DNA of 26,184 nt from Gammaproteobacteria bacterium (GTDB lineage Bacteria; Pseudomonadota; Gammaproteobacteria; Xanthomonadales; Xanthomonadaceae), in assembly GCA_012510865.1 (NCBI GenBank), contig JAAZHF010000268.1, positions 1 through 26,184 on the forward strand. Reading direction: 5' to 3'. A model generated the notes under the pieces. It saw nothing but the letters and a program-made list of their open reading frames with translations, did not search any database and had not been told where the DNA came from. Of this stretch, positions 5,723-12,447 are shown in pieces (the stretch's first letter is position 1; each line of letters begins with the position of its first letter). The translations under genes and the position numbers were made by a program.

Positions 5723-6205
5723 GTGAGCCGGGCGGCTGCGGATGCGCTCATGGCCGTGTTCGGCCTCCGCCCCGCAGGCGCGGCCGTCGAACTGCCGCTG
5801 CGCACGCTCGGCCCGAACGGGAGCCACGGGCACTGGTCCGTCCTGGCGCGCCGCCGGAAGTCCGAGCGCCGCACGGCCGCCGCCCTGTGCCCGGCCCATG
5901 CCCTGCCGTGCGTAGTGCGCCTGACACGGCTGTCGGCCGGGGAGCTGGACGACGACAACCTGCGCGGCGCGCTCAAGGGCGTGCGGGACGGCGTGGCGGA
6001 CCGCCTGGGCGTGGACGACCGCGACCCACGGGTGCGGTGGGAGTACGGGCAGGCGAAGTGCAAGCGCGGCGAGTACGGCGTCCTGGTCGAGATCATGGCC
6101 GCAAACGGCCCTGAATCGACGCAGGAGGGCGACGTGGCGGTCGGCTGCGGTGGGCCGTACCGGAAACAACGAACGCGGCTCACAGGGCCGCACAGGGCGA
6201 AATAG
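5723..6205 (+). CDS. rusA: RusA-type Holliday junction resolvase
   Basis: A 160-residue protein with the RusA signature in its C-terminal half: GELDDDNLRGALKGVRDGVA (about residues 73-92) followed by DRLGVDDRD and WEYGQAKCKRGEYGVLVEI. The acidic residues of DDDN and DDRD and the lysine of ALKG correspond to the metal-binding Asp and catalytic Lys positions of the family. RusA enzymes are dimeric nucleases that cleave four-way junctions; phages use them to resolve recombination intermediates before packaging. The GTG at 5723 is preferred because the frame upstream runs into the non-coding repeat region; an ATG at 5750 is the alternative. It partners functionally with the Sak4-like ATPase of the left operon. 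Confidence 0.85.
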   Translation: MSRAAADALMAVFGLRPAGAAVELPLRTLGPNGSHGHWSVLARRRKSERRTAAALCPAHALPCVVRLTRLSAGELDDDNLRGALKGVRDGVADRLGVDDRDPRVRWEYGQAKCKRGEYGVLVEIMAANGPESTQEGDVAVGCGGPYRKQRTRLTGPHRAK

Positions 6206-6217
6206 AGGGGGTGCGGA

Positions 6218-6406
6218 GTGAAGGTCGAGCAAGCGTATCGGGTGGAAGCCAGGCTGGCGTGGTGGTGGCGCTGGCTGTACGTGCCGGGGCTGTACGCCAT
6301 GGTGCTCATGGGCGGCGAGCCGGATTGGGGCAAGATCCGCGCGATGGCGGGCCGCGCCCTGCGGGTGCGGCTGGTCCCAGTGAAGTCCGACGAGGTGCAG
6401 GCGTGA
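6218..6406 (+). CDS. Small hypothetical protein with Trp-rich hydrophobic segment
   Basis: A 62-residue product starting at GTG 6218, preceded by a GAGGGGG ribosome-binding site about six bases away. A Trp-rich hydrophobic stretch (LAWWWRWLYVPGLYAMVLMG, residues 13-32) could be a membrane anchor or an interfacial helix; the rest is basic (RALRVRLVPVKSDEV). Its stop overlaps the next start as GTGA. No family is recognised. Confidence 0.6.
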   Translation: MKVEQAYRVEARLAWWWRWLYVPGLYAMVLMGGEPDWGKIRAMAGRALRVRLVPVKSDEVQA

Positions 6407-6906
6407 CCGCCCCCGCGACGGCGCAAACCTTCGAGCCGCGCAGCCGGCCTCCGTTCCGCGAGCGCGTCATGGCCCTGGCCGGTCGGGGCGGCTATCGGGA
6501 GCCGGGCATGGGGGGCGGCGACCGCCCGACTGTTCCGCCGGACCACATGATCGCCGCGGCGCTGAGCTTCGGGCGGTCCGATCCGGGCGACGTTGGGCCG
6601 GACGTGGCGCTTGCGATGGTCACAGGGCGCATTGGGGAGGCGCAGGCGGTCCGTGTGCTGCGCTGGCTGGGGGGCGTGCTGGCCGGGGACCGGACGGCCT
6701 CTGTGCGCCGCCTGAGGCCGTTTACGGGCCATGTCGCCCTCTACGCCCTCAACGCCGTCGTGCGAGGCTGGCAGGTTCCGCCGGCCCCGGAGGGCGTGGC
6801 GGCGAAGGACTGGGGCGAGGCGGTGCTATTCGCCTGCCTGCTGCTGGAGCAGTCAGCCGAGGATGCGCTGGCCCTGGCGGCGCGGCGGTGGAGGGCGGAG
6901 TCGTGA
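6403..6906 (+). CDS. Hypothetical phage protein in antiterminator (Q) position
   Basis: A 167-residue, mostly helical soluble protein starting at GTG 6403 (GTGA overlap). The first 45 residues are Arg/Gly/Pro-rich (FEPRSRPPFRERVMALAGRG), and the remainder is a compact helical domain (VALAMVTGRIGEAQAVRVLR, VALYALNAVVRGW, AVLFACLLLEQSAEDALALA). I do not recognise a family and see no zinc ribbon or catalytic motif. It sits after the RusA-type gene and before the candidate late promoter plus terminator, where lambdoid phages carry Q. An antiterminator or late regulator is therefore a testable guess, not an assignment. Confidence 0.6.
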   Translation: MTAPATAQTFEPRSRPPFRERVMALAGRGGYREPGMGGGDRPTVPPDHMIAAALSFGRSDPGDVGPDVALAMVTGRIGEAQAVRVLRWLGGVLAGDRTASVRRLRPFTGHVALYALNAVVRGWQVPPAPEGVAAKDWGEAVLFACLLLEQSAEDALALAARRWRAES

Positions 6907-7130
6907 GGTGGCTAGAGCGGGCGCTTTGGGCTTGCGCCGTCGCCGTGATTGCCCTTATCGCCTACGTCTTTTGGGCCGACTATCGGTCGCCGGTCATCGA
7001 GTTGCGAAAGGATGAGTGGCGATGCACGGCGACCGAGGTTCGGCAGGTGATGATGCCCATGCCGGTCGGGAAGGCCATCGTCATGGTCCCGCAGTCGCAA
7101 GAGGTCTGCATCCGCTGGGAGCCGGCTTGA
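6903..7130 (+). CDS. Small N-terminally anchored membrane protein with periplasmic Cys pair
   Basis: A 75-residue product read from GTG 6903 (GTGA overlap with the preceding stop); an upstream GTG at 6888 is possible. Residues 5-25 form one transmembrane segment (ALWACAVAVIALIAYVFWAD). The outer part carries two cysteines (WRCTATEV and QEVCIRW) flanking a MMPMPVGKAIVMVP strand, and could be disulfide-linked in the periplasm. The function is unknown; it is the last gene before the candidate late promoter, and its TGA stop lies inside that promoter's -35. Confidence 0.6.
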   Translation: MRWLERALWACAVAVIALIAYVFWADYRSPVIELRKDEWRCTATEVRQVMMPMPVGKAIVMVPQSQEVCIRWEPA

Positions 7131-7156
7131 CTTCCTCCGCCGCTTGCGTGCAGACT
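7127..7156 (+). promoter_or_regulatory. Candidate late promoter (pR'-like)
   Basis: TTGACT (7127-7132) and CAGACT (7151-7156) with an 18-base spacer. The -35 is near-consensus and the -10 weak. The same arrangement (TTGACA, CCGCCG in the spacer, CAGACT) recurs at 14911-14939, and both copies are followed by a terminator. It lies at the boundary between early and late functions, in a 166-base gene-free gap. Confidence 0.42.
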
Positions 7157-7219
7157 CCACACTGCCGCGTGTTGCGGCTGCTGGACGGACCGGGGTTCCG
7201 GTCGCCCGCACCTCACCCC

Positions 7220-7241
7220 GCCGGGCGTTAGTTCGCCCGGC
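7220..7241 (+). other. Perfect 8-bp hairpin in the leader of the late region
   Basis: GCCGGGCG, loop TTAGTT, CGCCCGGC. There is no T-run directly after it, so on its own it is not a terminator. It precedes the terminator hairpin at 7245-7280 and may be part of a structured leader. Confidence 0.55.
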
Positions 7242-7244
7242 CCG

Positions 7245-7280
7245 ACGCCTCGACGCTCAAGCGCCGGGGCGTTTCTCTTT
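7245..7280 (+). terminator. Rho-independent terminator downstream of candidate late promoter
   Basis: ACGCCTCGACGC, loop TCAA, GCGCCGGGGCGT forms a 12-position stem with one G-U pair and one A-C mismatch, followed by TTTCTCTTT. It lies before the ATG at 7297, about 80 bases after the candidate start point, resembling the pR'/tR' layout of lambda, where Q is needed for read-through. Confidence 0.7.
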
Positions 7281-7296
7281 CCGGCCAGAGGACCGC

Positions 7297-7683
7297 ATGA
7301 CCCTCCCGACTGACGCAGCGGCGCGCAAGGCGCTCCCGCTGGCCACCGGCGTGCTCGACTACTTCCCGGCTGCGCTGGCTGAGGTGGCCCGGCTGTCCGC
7401 CAAGGGCAACGACCAGCACAATCCGGGCGAGCCCTTGCATTGGGCGCGGGCAAAGTCCGGCGACGAGGGCGACGCCCTGATCCGCCACTTCCTCGAGCGC
7501 GGAACCGTCGACACCGACGGCATCCGTCACTCGGCCAAGGTTGCGTGGCGGGCGCTGGCTCTGCTCCAGAAGGAGTTGGAGGCCGCCGGCGCTCCGCTGG
7601 CCCGAGGGGCGAGGGAGTCGCTACCGCGTTCGCTGTGCGAACGCCGCCGTCCGAACCCCCCGCGCACGGACACGGGCGACTGA
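7297..7683 (+). CDS. DUF5664 / dATP-dGTP diphosphohydrolase N-terminal-like protein
   Basis: A 128-residue protein. Residues 18-95 contain the pattern I associate with PF18909 (DUF5664): LDYFPAALAEVARLSAKGND, then HNPGEPLHWARAKSGDEGDA, IRHFLERGTVDTDG and HSAKVAWRALALLQKELE. Family members are MazG-like helical enzymes that hydrolyse purine deoxynucleoside triphosphates; one relative, MazZ, serves 2-aminoadenine synthesis in some phages. No PurZ or DatZ is visible here, so nucleotide-pool adjustment is the safer reading. The ATG is preceded by AGAGGA. The stop overlaps the next start as TGATG. The basic C-terminal 30 residues (ARESLPRSLCERRRPNPPRT) look unstructured. Confidence 0.68.
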   Translation: MTLPTDAAARKALPLATGVLDYFPAALAEVARLSAKGNDQHNPGEPLHWARAKSGDEGDALIRHFLERGTVDTDGIRHSAKVAWRALALLQKELEAAGAPLARGARESLPRSLCERRRPNPPRTDTGD

Positions 7684-8771
7684 TGATCTGCCCCCACTGC
7701 GGTAGCGAGGCCGGCAAGCGCAACGGCTCCGGCCGGGCTCTCTGCGCCGACTGCGGGCGCACCTGGACGCTGCGCCCCGATTCGGGGGCCCTGCGCCCCG
7801 TGCCCGACGGCTACATGGCCCAGGGGATATCCACGCTGGTCGGCCCTGACGGATCGATCAAAGCGCAGTGGATCAAGACCACGGCGGACATGGAGCGCCA
7901 GCGGGAGCTGCAACTGGCGGCGATCGACGCCATGGCCGCTGATCTTCCGAGGGTCAAGGCGCGGAAGGCGCGCGGGGTGTTCCGCGACGACCTGCTGACC
8001 GTCTACCCGATCGGCGACCCCCATTTCGGGATGCTCTCTTGGCCCGACGAGACCGGCGAGGACTGGAACCTCGACATCGCCCGCCAGGTCCATTGCGACG
8101 CCATGGATGCGCTGGTCCAGGCGGCCCCAGCGACCGAGACGGCGGTGGTCATCAACCTTGGCGACGCCGCCCACTTCGACGGGCTGGCGGCGGTCACTCC
8201 GCGCAGCGGCCACAACCTCGACGCGGACGGGCGCTACGCCAAGGTCATCGACGTCATGGTCATGACCATGCGCCAGTGCATCGAGTCGGCGCTGACCAAG
8301 CACAAGCGGGTCCACGTCATCAGTGTGCCCGGCAACCACGACGAGTCCGGCGGCCTGTGGCTGTCGCGCCTGCTGGCCGTGGCCTACGAGCGCGAGCCGC
8401 GGGTGACCGTCGAGACGGCGCCGGGCCTGTTCGCCTACTACCGCTTCGGCAAAGTCCTGCTCGGCGTGCACCACGGCCACACAGCCAAGCCCGACAAGCT
8501 GCCAGGCGTCATGGCGGTCGACCGCGCCCGCGACTGGGGCGAGACCGAACACCGCGCTTGGCTGACCGGGCATGTGCACCACGAGAGCCGGCGCGAGTTC
8601 GCCGGCGTCACGGTCGAGAGCTTCGGCACGCTCGCAGCCCGTGACGCCTACGCCTACAACGGCGGCTGGCGCTCCGGCCGCCCGATGCAGGCCCTGATCT
8701 ACCACCGGGAGCACGGCGAGGTGGCGCGCTCTCGCGTGCACGCCGGCATGTTCGTGCGGGGGGCCGCATGA
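7683..8771 (+). CDS. Zinc-ribbon metallophosphatase
   Basis: A 362-residue protein. The N-terminus is a zinc ribbon (CPHC at 3-6, CADC at 21-24). The rest is a calcineurin-type metallophosphoesterase: GDPHFG (111-116), NLGDAAHFDG (158-167), VPGNHD (215-220), HHGH (263-266) and TGHVHHE (295-301), which supply the dinuclear-metal ligands. Such enzymes hydrolyse phosphodiesters or phosphomonoesters; the phage substrate is unknown and could be nucleotides or nucleic acid, the latter favoured by the zinc ribbon. It is coupled to the genes before (TGATG) and after (ATGA). Fold and active site are certain; the biological role is not. Confidence 0.88.
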   Translation: MICPHCGSEAGKRNGSGRALCADCGRTWTLRPDSGALRPVPDGYMAQGISTLVGPDGSIKAQWIKTTADMERQRELQLAAIDAMAADLPRVKARKARGVFRDDLLTVYPIGDPHFGMLSWPDETGEDWNLDIARQVHCDAMDALVQAAPATETAVVINLGDAAHFDGLAAVTPRSGHNLDADGRYAKVIDVMVMTMRQCIESALTKHKRVHVISVPGNHDESGGLWLSRLLAVAYEREPRVTVETAPGLFAYYRFGKVLLGVHHGHTAKPDKLPGVMAVDRARDWGETEHRAWLTGHVHHESRREFAGVTVESFGTLAARDAYAYNGGWRSGRPMQALIYHREHGEVARSRVHAGMFVRGAA

Positions 8772-9178
8772 CGACGGTTGTCTGGGACGGCAAGACCCTG
8801 GCGGCGGACAGGCGCATGGCCGGATACATGGCCACCTGCAAGATCTTCCCGATCGAGGGCGGGCATCTCGCCGGCGCCGGGACCATGGACCAGCTGATCG
8901 AGGTCGCCGCGTGGCTCCAGGCAGGCGACGACAAGCCGAAGCTGCCGGATGAGGCTGAGAGCGAGTTCCTCGTCGTCCGCGGCGGTGAAGCCTTCTGGCT
9001 GACGTGGCCCTACTTGCGCGAGGTCAAGGTGCGGGAGCCGTTCGCGGCGCTCGGGTCCGGGGCCGATTTCGCGCTGGGGGCGATGGCGATGGGGGCCGAC
9101 GCCCGCGCTGCCGTCCGCGTCGCATCCCAATTCGACCCGCACACCGGAGGCGGCGTCGACGCCGTGGACTGCACATGA
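8768..9178 (+). CDS. Proteasome beta/HslV-like Ntn hydrolase
   Basis: A 136-residue protein opening MTTVVWDGKTLAADRRMAGY. After removal of Met1, Thr2 would be the N-terminal nucleophile, as in HslV (MTTIVSV...), with Asp14 and Lys25 (TCKIF) at the positions expected for the proteasome Asp17/Lys33 pair. A late ALGSGADFALGAMAMGADAR segment matches the Gly-Ser-Gly and helix elements of the fold. It is shorter than bacterial HslV (about 175 residues) and has no unfoldase partner in the window. The substrate is unknown; it could process a virion or host protein. The start overlaps the phosphatase stop as ATGA. Confidence 0.8.
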   Translation: MTTVVWDGKTLAADRRMAGYMATCKIFPIEGGHLAGAGTMDQLIEVAAWLQAGDDKPKLPDEAESEFLVVRGGEAFWLTWPYLREVKVREPFAALGSGADFALGAMAMGADARAAVRVASQFDPHTGGGVDAVDCT

Positions 9179-9399
9179 ACACACGCGAGCGCGCCGAGGC
9201 GCTGATCGAAGATCTGCACGACCTGGCCTGCGCCGGCGACGTGACCGAGGTGATGATCCTCGCGCGCAATGCCGAGGGCTCGCTGCTTGCGGCGTACGCC
9301 AGCGACGACATGGCCCGGTTCGTAGATGACGCCCGCGCACTGCTGGCGGATGTCGAGGCGGAGATGGACGGGCCGGCCTGCAGCCGCGCTCTCAACTGA
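9175..9399 (+). CDS. Small acidic hypothetical protein
   Basis: A 74-residue acidic, largely helical product (MNTRERAEALIEDLHDLACA, then VTEVMILARNAEGSLLAAYA). Its ATG overlaps the previous stop as ATGA, so it is probably co-translated with the proteasome-like gene. Its length and acidity would allow it to be a partner or regulator of that enzyme, but nothing direct shows this. No family is recognised. Confidence 0.55.
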   Translation: MNTRERAEALIEDLHDLACAGDVTEVMILARNAEGSLLAAYASDDMARFVDDARALLADVEAEMDGPACSRALN

Positions 9400-9409
9400 G
9401 GGACAGGGG

Positions 9410-9640
9410 ATGCAGGACAAGACCGACGCCGCGATCATCACGGCGGGCAAGCTCTCGGCCTACGGCGGGGGCGCCAGCGCCTTCTTCTTCGGCATGACGG
9501 CAAGCGAGTTCGCAGCCATCGTCGGCGCCGTGGTGGCCGTGACCGGCCTTGCGGAGCAGTGGTGGTTCAACCGCCGGCGCGACAAGCGGGAGCACGCCGA
9601 GCACGAGATGAGGATGCGGAGCTATGGCGGAACGGACTAG
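9410..9640 (+). CDS. Pinholin-like class II holin
   Basis: A 76-residue protein with two membrane segments: a weakly hydrophobic, Gly/Ala-rich first one (ITAGKLSAYGGGASAFFFGM, about 10-29) and a second (FAAIVGAVVAVTGLAEQWWF, about 34-53), then a charged tail (NRRRDKREHAEHEMRMRS). This matches the phage 21 S21/HP1-type pinholins, whose first segment leaves the membrane before small pores depolarise the cell and release a SAR endolysin. The next gene is indeed a SAR endolysin, overlapping by 17 bases. The ATG at 9410 follows GAGGGACAGGGG. Confidence 0.82.
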   Translation: MQDKTDAAIITAGKLSAYGGGASAFFFGMTASEFAAIVGAVVAVTGLAEQWWFNRRRDKREHAEHEMRMRSYGGTD

Positions 9641-10088
9641 CGCCAAGGTCGTCGGCGGCTCGGTCGCCGCGCTCGTGCTTGCTGCGGCCGCGATCATCGC
9701 GCCGTGGGAGGGGCTCCGGACCGATCCGTACAAGGACCTGGTCGGCAAGTGGACCGTCTGCTACGGCGAGACCAACGCCCCGATGAGGCGCTACACGCCA
9801 GCCGAGTGCAAGGCAATGCTGGAGGCGAGCGTCCGGGAGTACGCGGACGGGCTGCTCAGGTGCATTTCCCGCCCAGTGACGGTGCCGCAGGGGGCCGCCC
9901 TGATTAGCTGGGCCTACAACGTGGGCACGCCGTCCGCGTGCCGCTCCACGCTGGTTCGGAAGCTCAACGCAGGCGCTCCGGCGTCCGAATGGTGCCGCGA
10001 GCTGCTGCGCTGGGATTACGCCGGCGGCAAGCGCGTTCGTGGCCTGACCAACCGCCGCAAGGCCGAGTACGAGGTGTGTATCCAATGA
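9624..10088 (+). CDS. SAR endolysin (lysozyme, glycoside hydrolase 24 type)
   Basis: A 154-residue T4-lysozyme-type muramidase with the catalytic triad Glu29-Asp38-Thr44 at the family spacing, in WEGLRTDPYKD and GKWTVCYGET. Residues 9-26 (VVGGSVAALVLAAAAIIA) form an Ala/Gly-rich, weakly hydrophobic N-terminal signal-anchor-release segment rather than a cleavable signal. Six cysteines (46, 62, 80, 106, 124, 152) allow disulfide control of activation, as known for P1 and phage 21 lysozymes. The enzyme should be tethered inactive in the inner membrane until the pinholin collapses the membrane potential. Confidence 0.92.
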   Translation: MAERTSAKVVGGSVAALVLAAAAIIAPWEGLRTDPYKDLVGKWTVCYGETNAPMRRYTPAECKAMLEASVREYADGLLRCISRPVTVPQGAALISWAYNVGTPSACRSTLVRKLNAGAPASEWCRELLRWDYAGGKRVRGLTNRRKAEYEVCIQ

Positions 10089-10198
10089 CCGAATTCCTTT
10101 CCTTCCTCGCCGGGGCCCTGCTGGTCAAGGCGTACCCGCCCGCCGATGCGCTGGCGACCCGCCTGCGTGACTGGATTTACAGGGTGGCCCGCAAGTGA
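10085..10198 (+). CDS. Micro-protein of lysis cassette (37 aa)
   Basis: A 37-residue product starting MTEFLSFLAGALLVKAYPPA and ending WIYRVARK. The start overlaps the endolysin stop as ATGA, and the stop overlaps the next GTG as GTGA. The hydrophobic first third and basic end suggest membrane association. No family is recognised; its place between endolysin and Rz suggests a lysis-timing or accessory role. Confidence 0.5.
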   Translation: MTEFLSFLAGALLVKAYPPADALATRLRDWIYRVARK

Positions 10199-10326
10199 GC
10201 GCCCGCGTCCGCAACCTGATCGCCTTTCTGGCAGTCGTTGCGGCTGGTCTAGTGGCGTTCGACTACATGACCGGCGGTGAGTGGGCGCAGTTCGTTGGTG
10301 GGCTGGTCGGGTCGCTGATCCGGTGA
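10195..10326 (+). CDS. Micro-protein of lysis cassette with one TM segment (43 aa)
   Basis: A 43-residue frame from GTG 10195, with AGGGTGG a few bases upstream. It reads SARVRNLIAFLAVVAAGLVA, a basic N-terminus plus a transmembrane segment, followed by a short GGEWAQFVGGLVGSLIR tail. It overlaps its neighbours by GTGA on both sides. It may be a second holin-like or antiholin protein; this is inferred from topology and position. Confidence 0.5.
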   Translation: MSARVRNLIAFLAVVAAGLVAFDYMTGGEWAQFVGGLVGSLIR

Positions 10327-10715
10327 TCCGCATCCTTCTGGCTGCCGTCCTAGGACTGGCGCTTGCGCTGGGCTGGTCCCTATGGCGTGCCGAACGCGCG
10401 GACGGCCGAGTCACGGCCGCCATCGCCCGCGCCGACTCGCTCGAAACCGAGCGCGACGCTCTGCGCGCGACCCTCGTGCGCGAGGCGATGTCCGACGCGG
10501 AGACCGTCATCGCGCGGTCCGTCGCCGCCGACCACCTTGCCGTCCACCACGACCGCGCCGCCACTGTCGAGGCCATCGCCCATGCACCGCGCCCGCCTGT
10601 TCCTGATGCTTGCCCTCTGCCTGATCCTGACCTCGTGCGCGAGCTTGGGGAAGGCCGAGATCGTGTTCGTGCCGCCGAAGGTCGACTGCGCGGCCTACGA
10701 CGCCCCGCAGGTTGA
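10323..10715 (+). CDS. Rz: i-spanin (Rz)
   Basis: A 130-residue protein from GTG 10323. An uncleaved N-terminal membrane anchor (ILLAAVLGLALALGWSLWRA, about 4-23) is followed by a helical, coiled-coil-prone region (SLETERDALRATLVREAMSD, ARSVAADHLAVHHDRAATVE) and a Pro-rich then Arg-rich end. This is the topology of inner-membrane spanins, which span the periplasm and pair with an outer-membrane lipoprotein to fuse the two membranes. Assignment rests on topology, position after the endolysin, and the out-of-frame lipoprotein gene that begins inside it. Confidence 0.85.
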   Translation: MIRILLAAVLGLALALGWSLWRAERADGRVTAAIARADSLETERDALRATLVREAMSDAETVIARSVAADHLAVHHDRAATVEAIAHAPRPPVPDACPLPDPDLVRELGEGRDRVRAAEGRLRGLRRPAG

Positions 10716-10869
10716 CGCCCCGGTCCCGCCGATGGCGAACGATCGGCAGATCGCCGTGTGGCAGCTCCACGCGTGGAAGTGGCAAGCCTACGCCGAGCAC
10801 GTCCTGACGCAGCGCGTCGAGACGGCCGGCTGCCTGCAAAGGCTCAAGCAACAAGGAGTGATTAAGTAA
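10582..10869 (+). CDS. Rz1: o-spanin lipoprotein (Rz1), starting inside Rz
   Basis: A 95-residue lipoprotein in a different frame, beginning 134 bases before the end of Rz. The signal MHRARLFLMLALCLILTSC carries the lipobox LTSC with Cys19 as lipidated residue, followed by ASLG, without Asp at +2, consistent with outer-membrane sorting. The mature part is Pro-containing (VPPKVD, VDAPVPPM) and has a helical, Trp-rich end (WQLHAWKWQAYAEHVL). It partners with Rz in the final step of lysis. It continues well past the Rz stop, an overlapped rather than fully embedded arrangement. Confidence 0.88.
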   Translation: MHRARLFLMLALCLILTSCASLGKAEIVFVPPKVDCAAYDAPQVDAPVPPMANDRQIAVWQLHAWKWQAYAEHVLTQRVETAGCLQRLKQQGVIK

Positions 10870-10870
10870 C

Positions 10871-11200
10871 GTGTCCGACAAGTCCAAGCACGCCAACAAG
10901 ACCAGCTTCCAGAAGGGCAAGTCCGGCAATCCCGGCGGCCGGTCTCCGCGCGTGGGGCCGAATGGGGAGACGCTGACGCAGCTTGCGCGGGCCAAGACGC
11001 TGGAGATGTTCAACGTGCTGGTCGAGCTGACCGAGCCGAAGCATGATCCGGACCTGCGGTTCCGCGCCGCGTGCGCCGTGCTTGACCGCGGCTGGGGCAA
11101 GCCCAAGGAGTCCGTCGACCTGGACGCCAAGGTCGAGGGTGCCGGACTGCCCGTGATCCAGATCGTGCGCGCTGCGGAGGCCCCGGCGCGCGAGGACTGA
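10871..11200 (+). CDS. Small terminase-like protein (DUF5681)
   Basis: A 109-residue protein opening MSDKSKHANKTSFQKGKSGN, where FQKGKSGNPGGR (13-24) is the hallmark of DUF5681 proteins encoded before large terminases. The remainder (LARAKTLEMFNVLVELTEPK, LRFRAACAVLDRGWGKP) is helical. It probably recognises the packaging site and recruits the large subunit. The start is GTG 10871; the only good ribosome-binding site, AAGGAG (10853-10858), is 12 bases away, farther than usual and overlapping the end of Rz1. Confidence 0.75.
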   Translation: MSDKSKHANKTSFQKGKSGNPGGRSPRVGPNGETLTQLARAKTLEMFNVLVELTEPKHDPDLRFRAACAVLDRGWGKPKESVDLDAKVEGAGLPVIQIVRAAEAPARED

Positions 11201-11202
11201 CC

Positions 11203-12447
11203 GTGCGCGTCGAGCTGACTGCTCCGCAATACGACTTCGTGACGGCGGCCGACCGATTCCCGGCCATGGTCGCGGGGTTCGGAGCAGGCAAGACGCACGC
11301 GGCCGTGACCCGGGCGCTCGCGCTCAAGCTGCAGTACCCGAAACAGTCGGTGGCCTACTACCTGCCGACCTACGATCTAGTGACCACCATCGCGTTCCCG
11401 CGCTTCATGGAGACGCTCGAAGCGTGGGGTCTGCCGTACAAGCAGAACAAGAACGACAAGATCCTGCACGTCGAGAACGCGGGCAGCGTCATCTTCCGCA
11501 CGATGGATGCCCCCGAGCGGATCATCGGCTACGAGGTCGCCGACTCGCTGGTCGACGAGTTGGACACGCTGCCCGAGGACAAGGCGCGCACCGCGTGGAA
11601 CAAGATCATTGCCCGCAACCGGCAGAAGAAGCCGGACGGGTCGGCCAACACGGTCGGGGTGGCGACGACGCCCGAGGGGTTCCGGTTCGTCTACGACCGC
11701 TGGGTGCGAAACGGCGGGCCGGGCTACCGGATCATCAAGGCGTCGACGCTATCCAACGCGGCGAACCTGCCCGATGGCTACATCGACAGCCTGCGCGCGA
11801 CGTACCCGTCGCAACTGCTGGCGGCCTACCTCGACGGCGAGTTCGTCAACCTCGTGGCCGGGTCGGTCTACCCGGAGTTCGACCGGGCGAAGAACGCGAG
11901 CAGCGAGCGGATCGAGCCATCGGAGCCGCTGCACGTCGGGATGGACTTCAACGTGGGCCGCATGTCCGCGGTGATCCACGTCCTGCGTGGCGACGACCCG
12001 CACGCGGTCATGGAACACACGGGGGTTCTGGATACGCCAGCCATGGCGGCCCTTCTGCGCAAGCGCTACGAGGGCCACAAGGTCATCGTCTACCCCGACG
12101 CCAGCGGCGCGTCGCGCAAGTCGAACAACGCCAGTGAATCCGACCTCGCCGTGCTGCGGCAGGCGGGCTTCAGCGTGCGCGCCAACCCGTCCAATCCGAG
12201 GGTCAAGGACCTCGTGCTGGCCATGAACAAGATGATCCACAGCGAGGGCGTGCGGCGCTATCGGGTGAACCCGGCCGGCTGCCCCGACCTCGTCGAGAGC
12301 ATGGAGAAGCAGGCGTATGACAAGCACGGCGAGCCGGACAAGGCCGGCGGCCTCGACCATGTCGTCGACGCCGCGGGCTACTTCATGGCCTACCGCTACC
12401 CGATCCGCAAGCCAGCCACCGTCATCAAACTGGGATTTGCCGCATGA
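11203..12447 (+). CDS. terL: Large terminase subunit
   Basis: A 414-residue packaging motor. The ATPase domain has a Walker A-like AGFGAGKT (24-31), Walker B SLVDEL (115-120) with Glu119 as likely catalytic base, and coupling motif ATTPEG (154-159). The RNase-H-like nuclease domain has GMDFNVG (Asp248), VYPDASG (Asp299) and DHVVDAAGY (Asp389), the expected acidic triad. The enzyme pumps DNA into the prohead and cuts concatemers. The start is GTG 11203, two bases after the small subunit's stop. The stop overlaps the portal start (ATGA). Confidence 0.93.
   Translation: MRVELTAPQYDFVTAADRFPAMVAGFGAGKTHAAVTRALALKLQYPKQSVAYYLPTYDLVTTIAFPRFMETLEAWGLPYKQNKNDKILHVENAGSVIFRTMDAPERIIGYEVADSLVDELDTLPEDKARTAWNKIIARNRQKKPDGSANTVGVATTPEGFRFVYDRWVRNGGPGYRIIKASTLSNAANLPDGYIDSLRATYPSQLLAAYLDGEFVNLVAGSVYPEFDRAKNASSERIEPSEPLHVGMDFNVGRMSAVIHVLRGDDPHAVMEHTGVLDTPAMAALLRKRYEGHKVIVYPDASGASRKSNNASESDLAVLRQAGFSVRANPSNPRVKDLVLAMNKMIHSEGVRRYRVNPAGCPDLVESMEKQAYDKHGEPDKAGGLDHVVDAAGYFMAYRYPIRKPATVIKLGFAA

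Noticed and set aside
5436..5726. Rightward 96-codon frame across the repeat region, ending in a GTGA overlap with the rusA-like gene
   Set aside because: Its content is driven by tandem repeats and a purine/T tract, composition is unlike neighbouring genes, and it has no recognisable domain; the region reads better as an origin.
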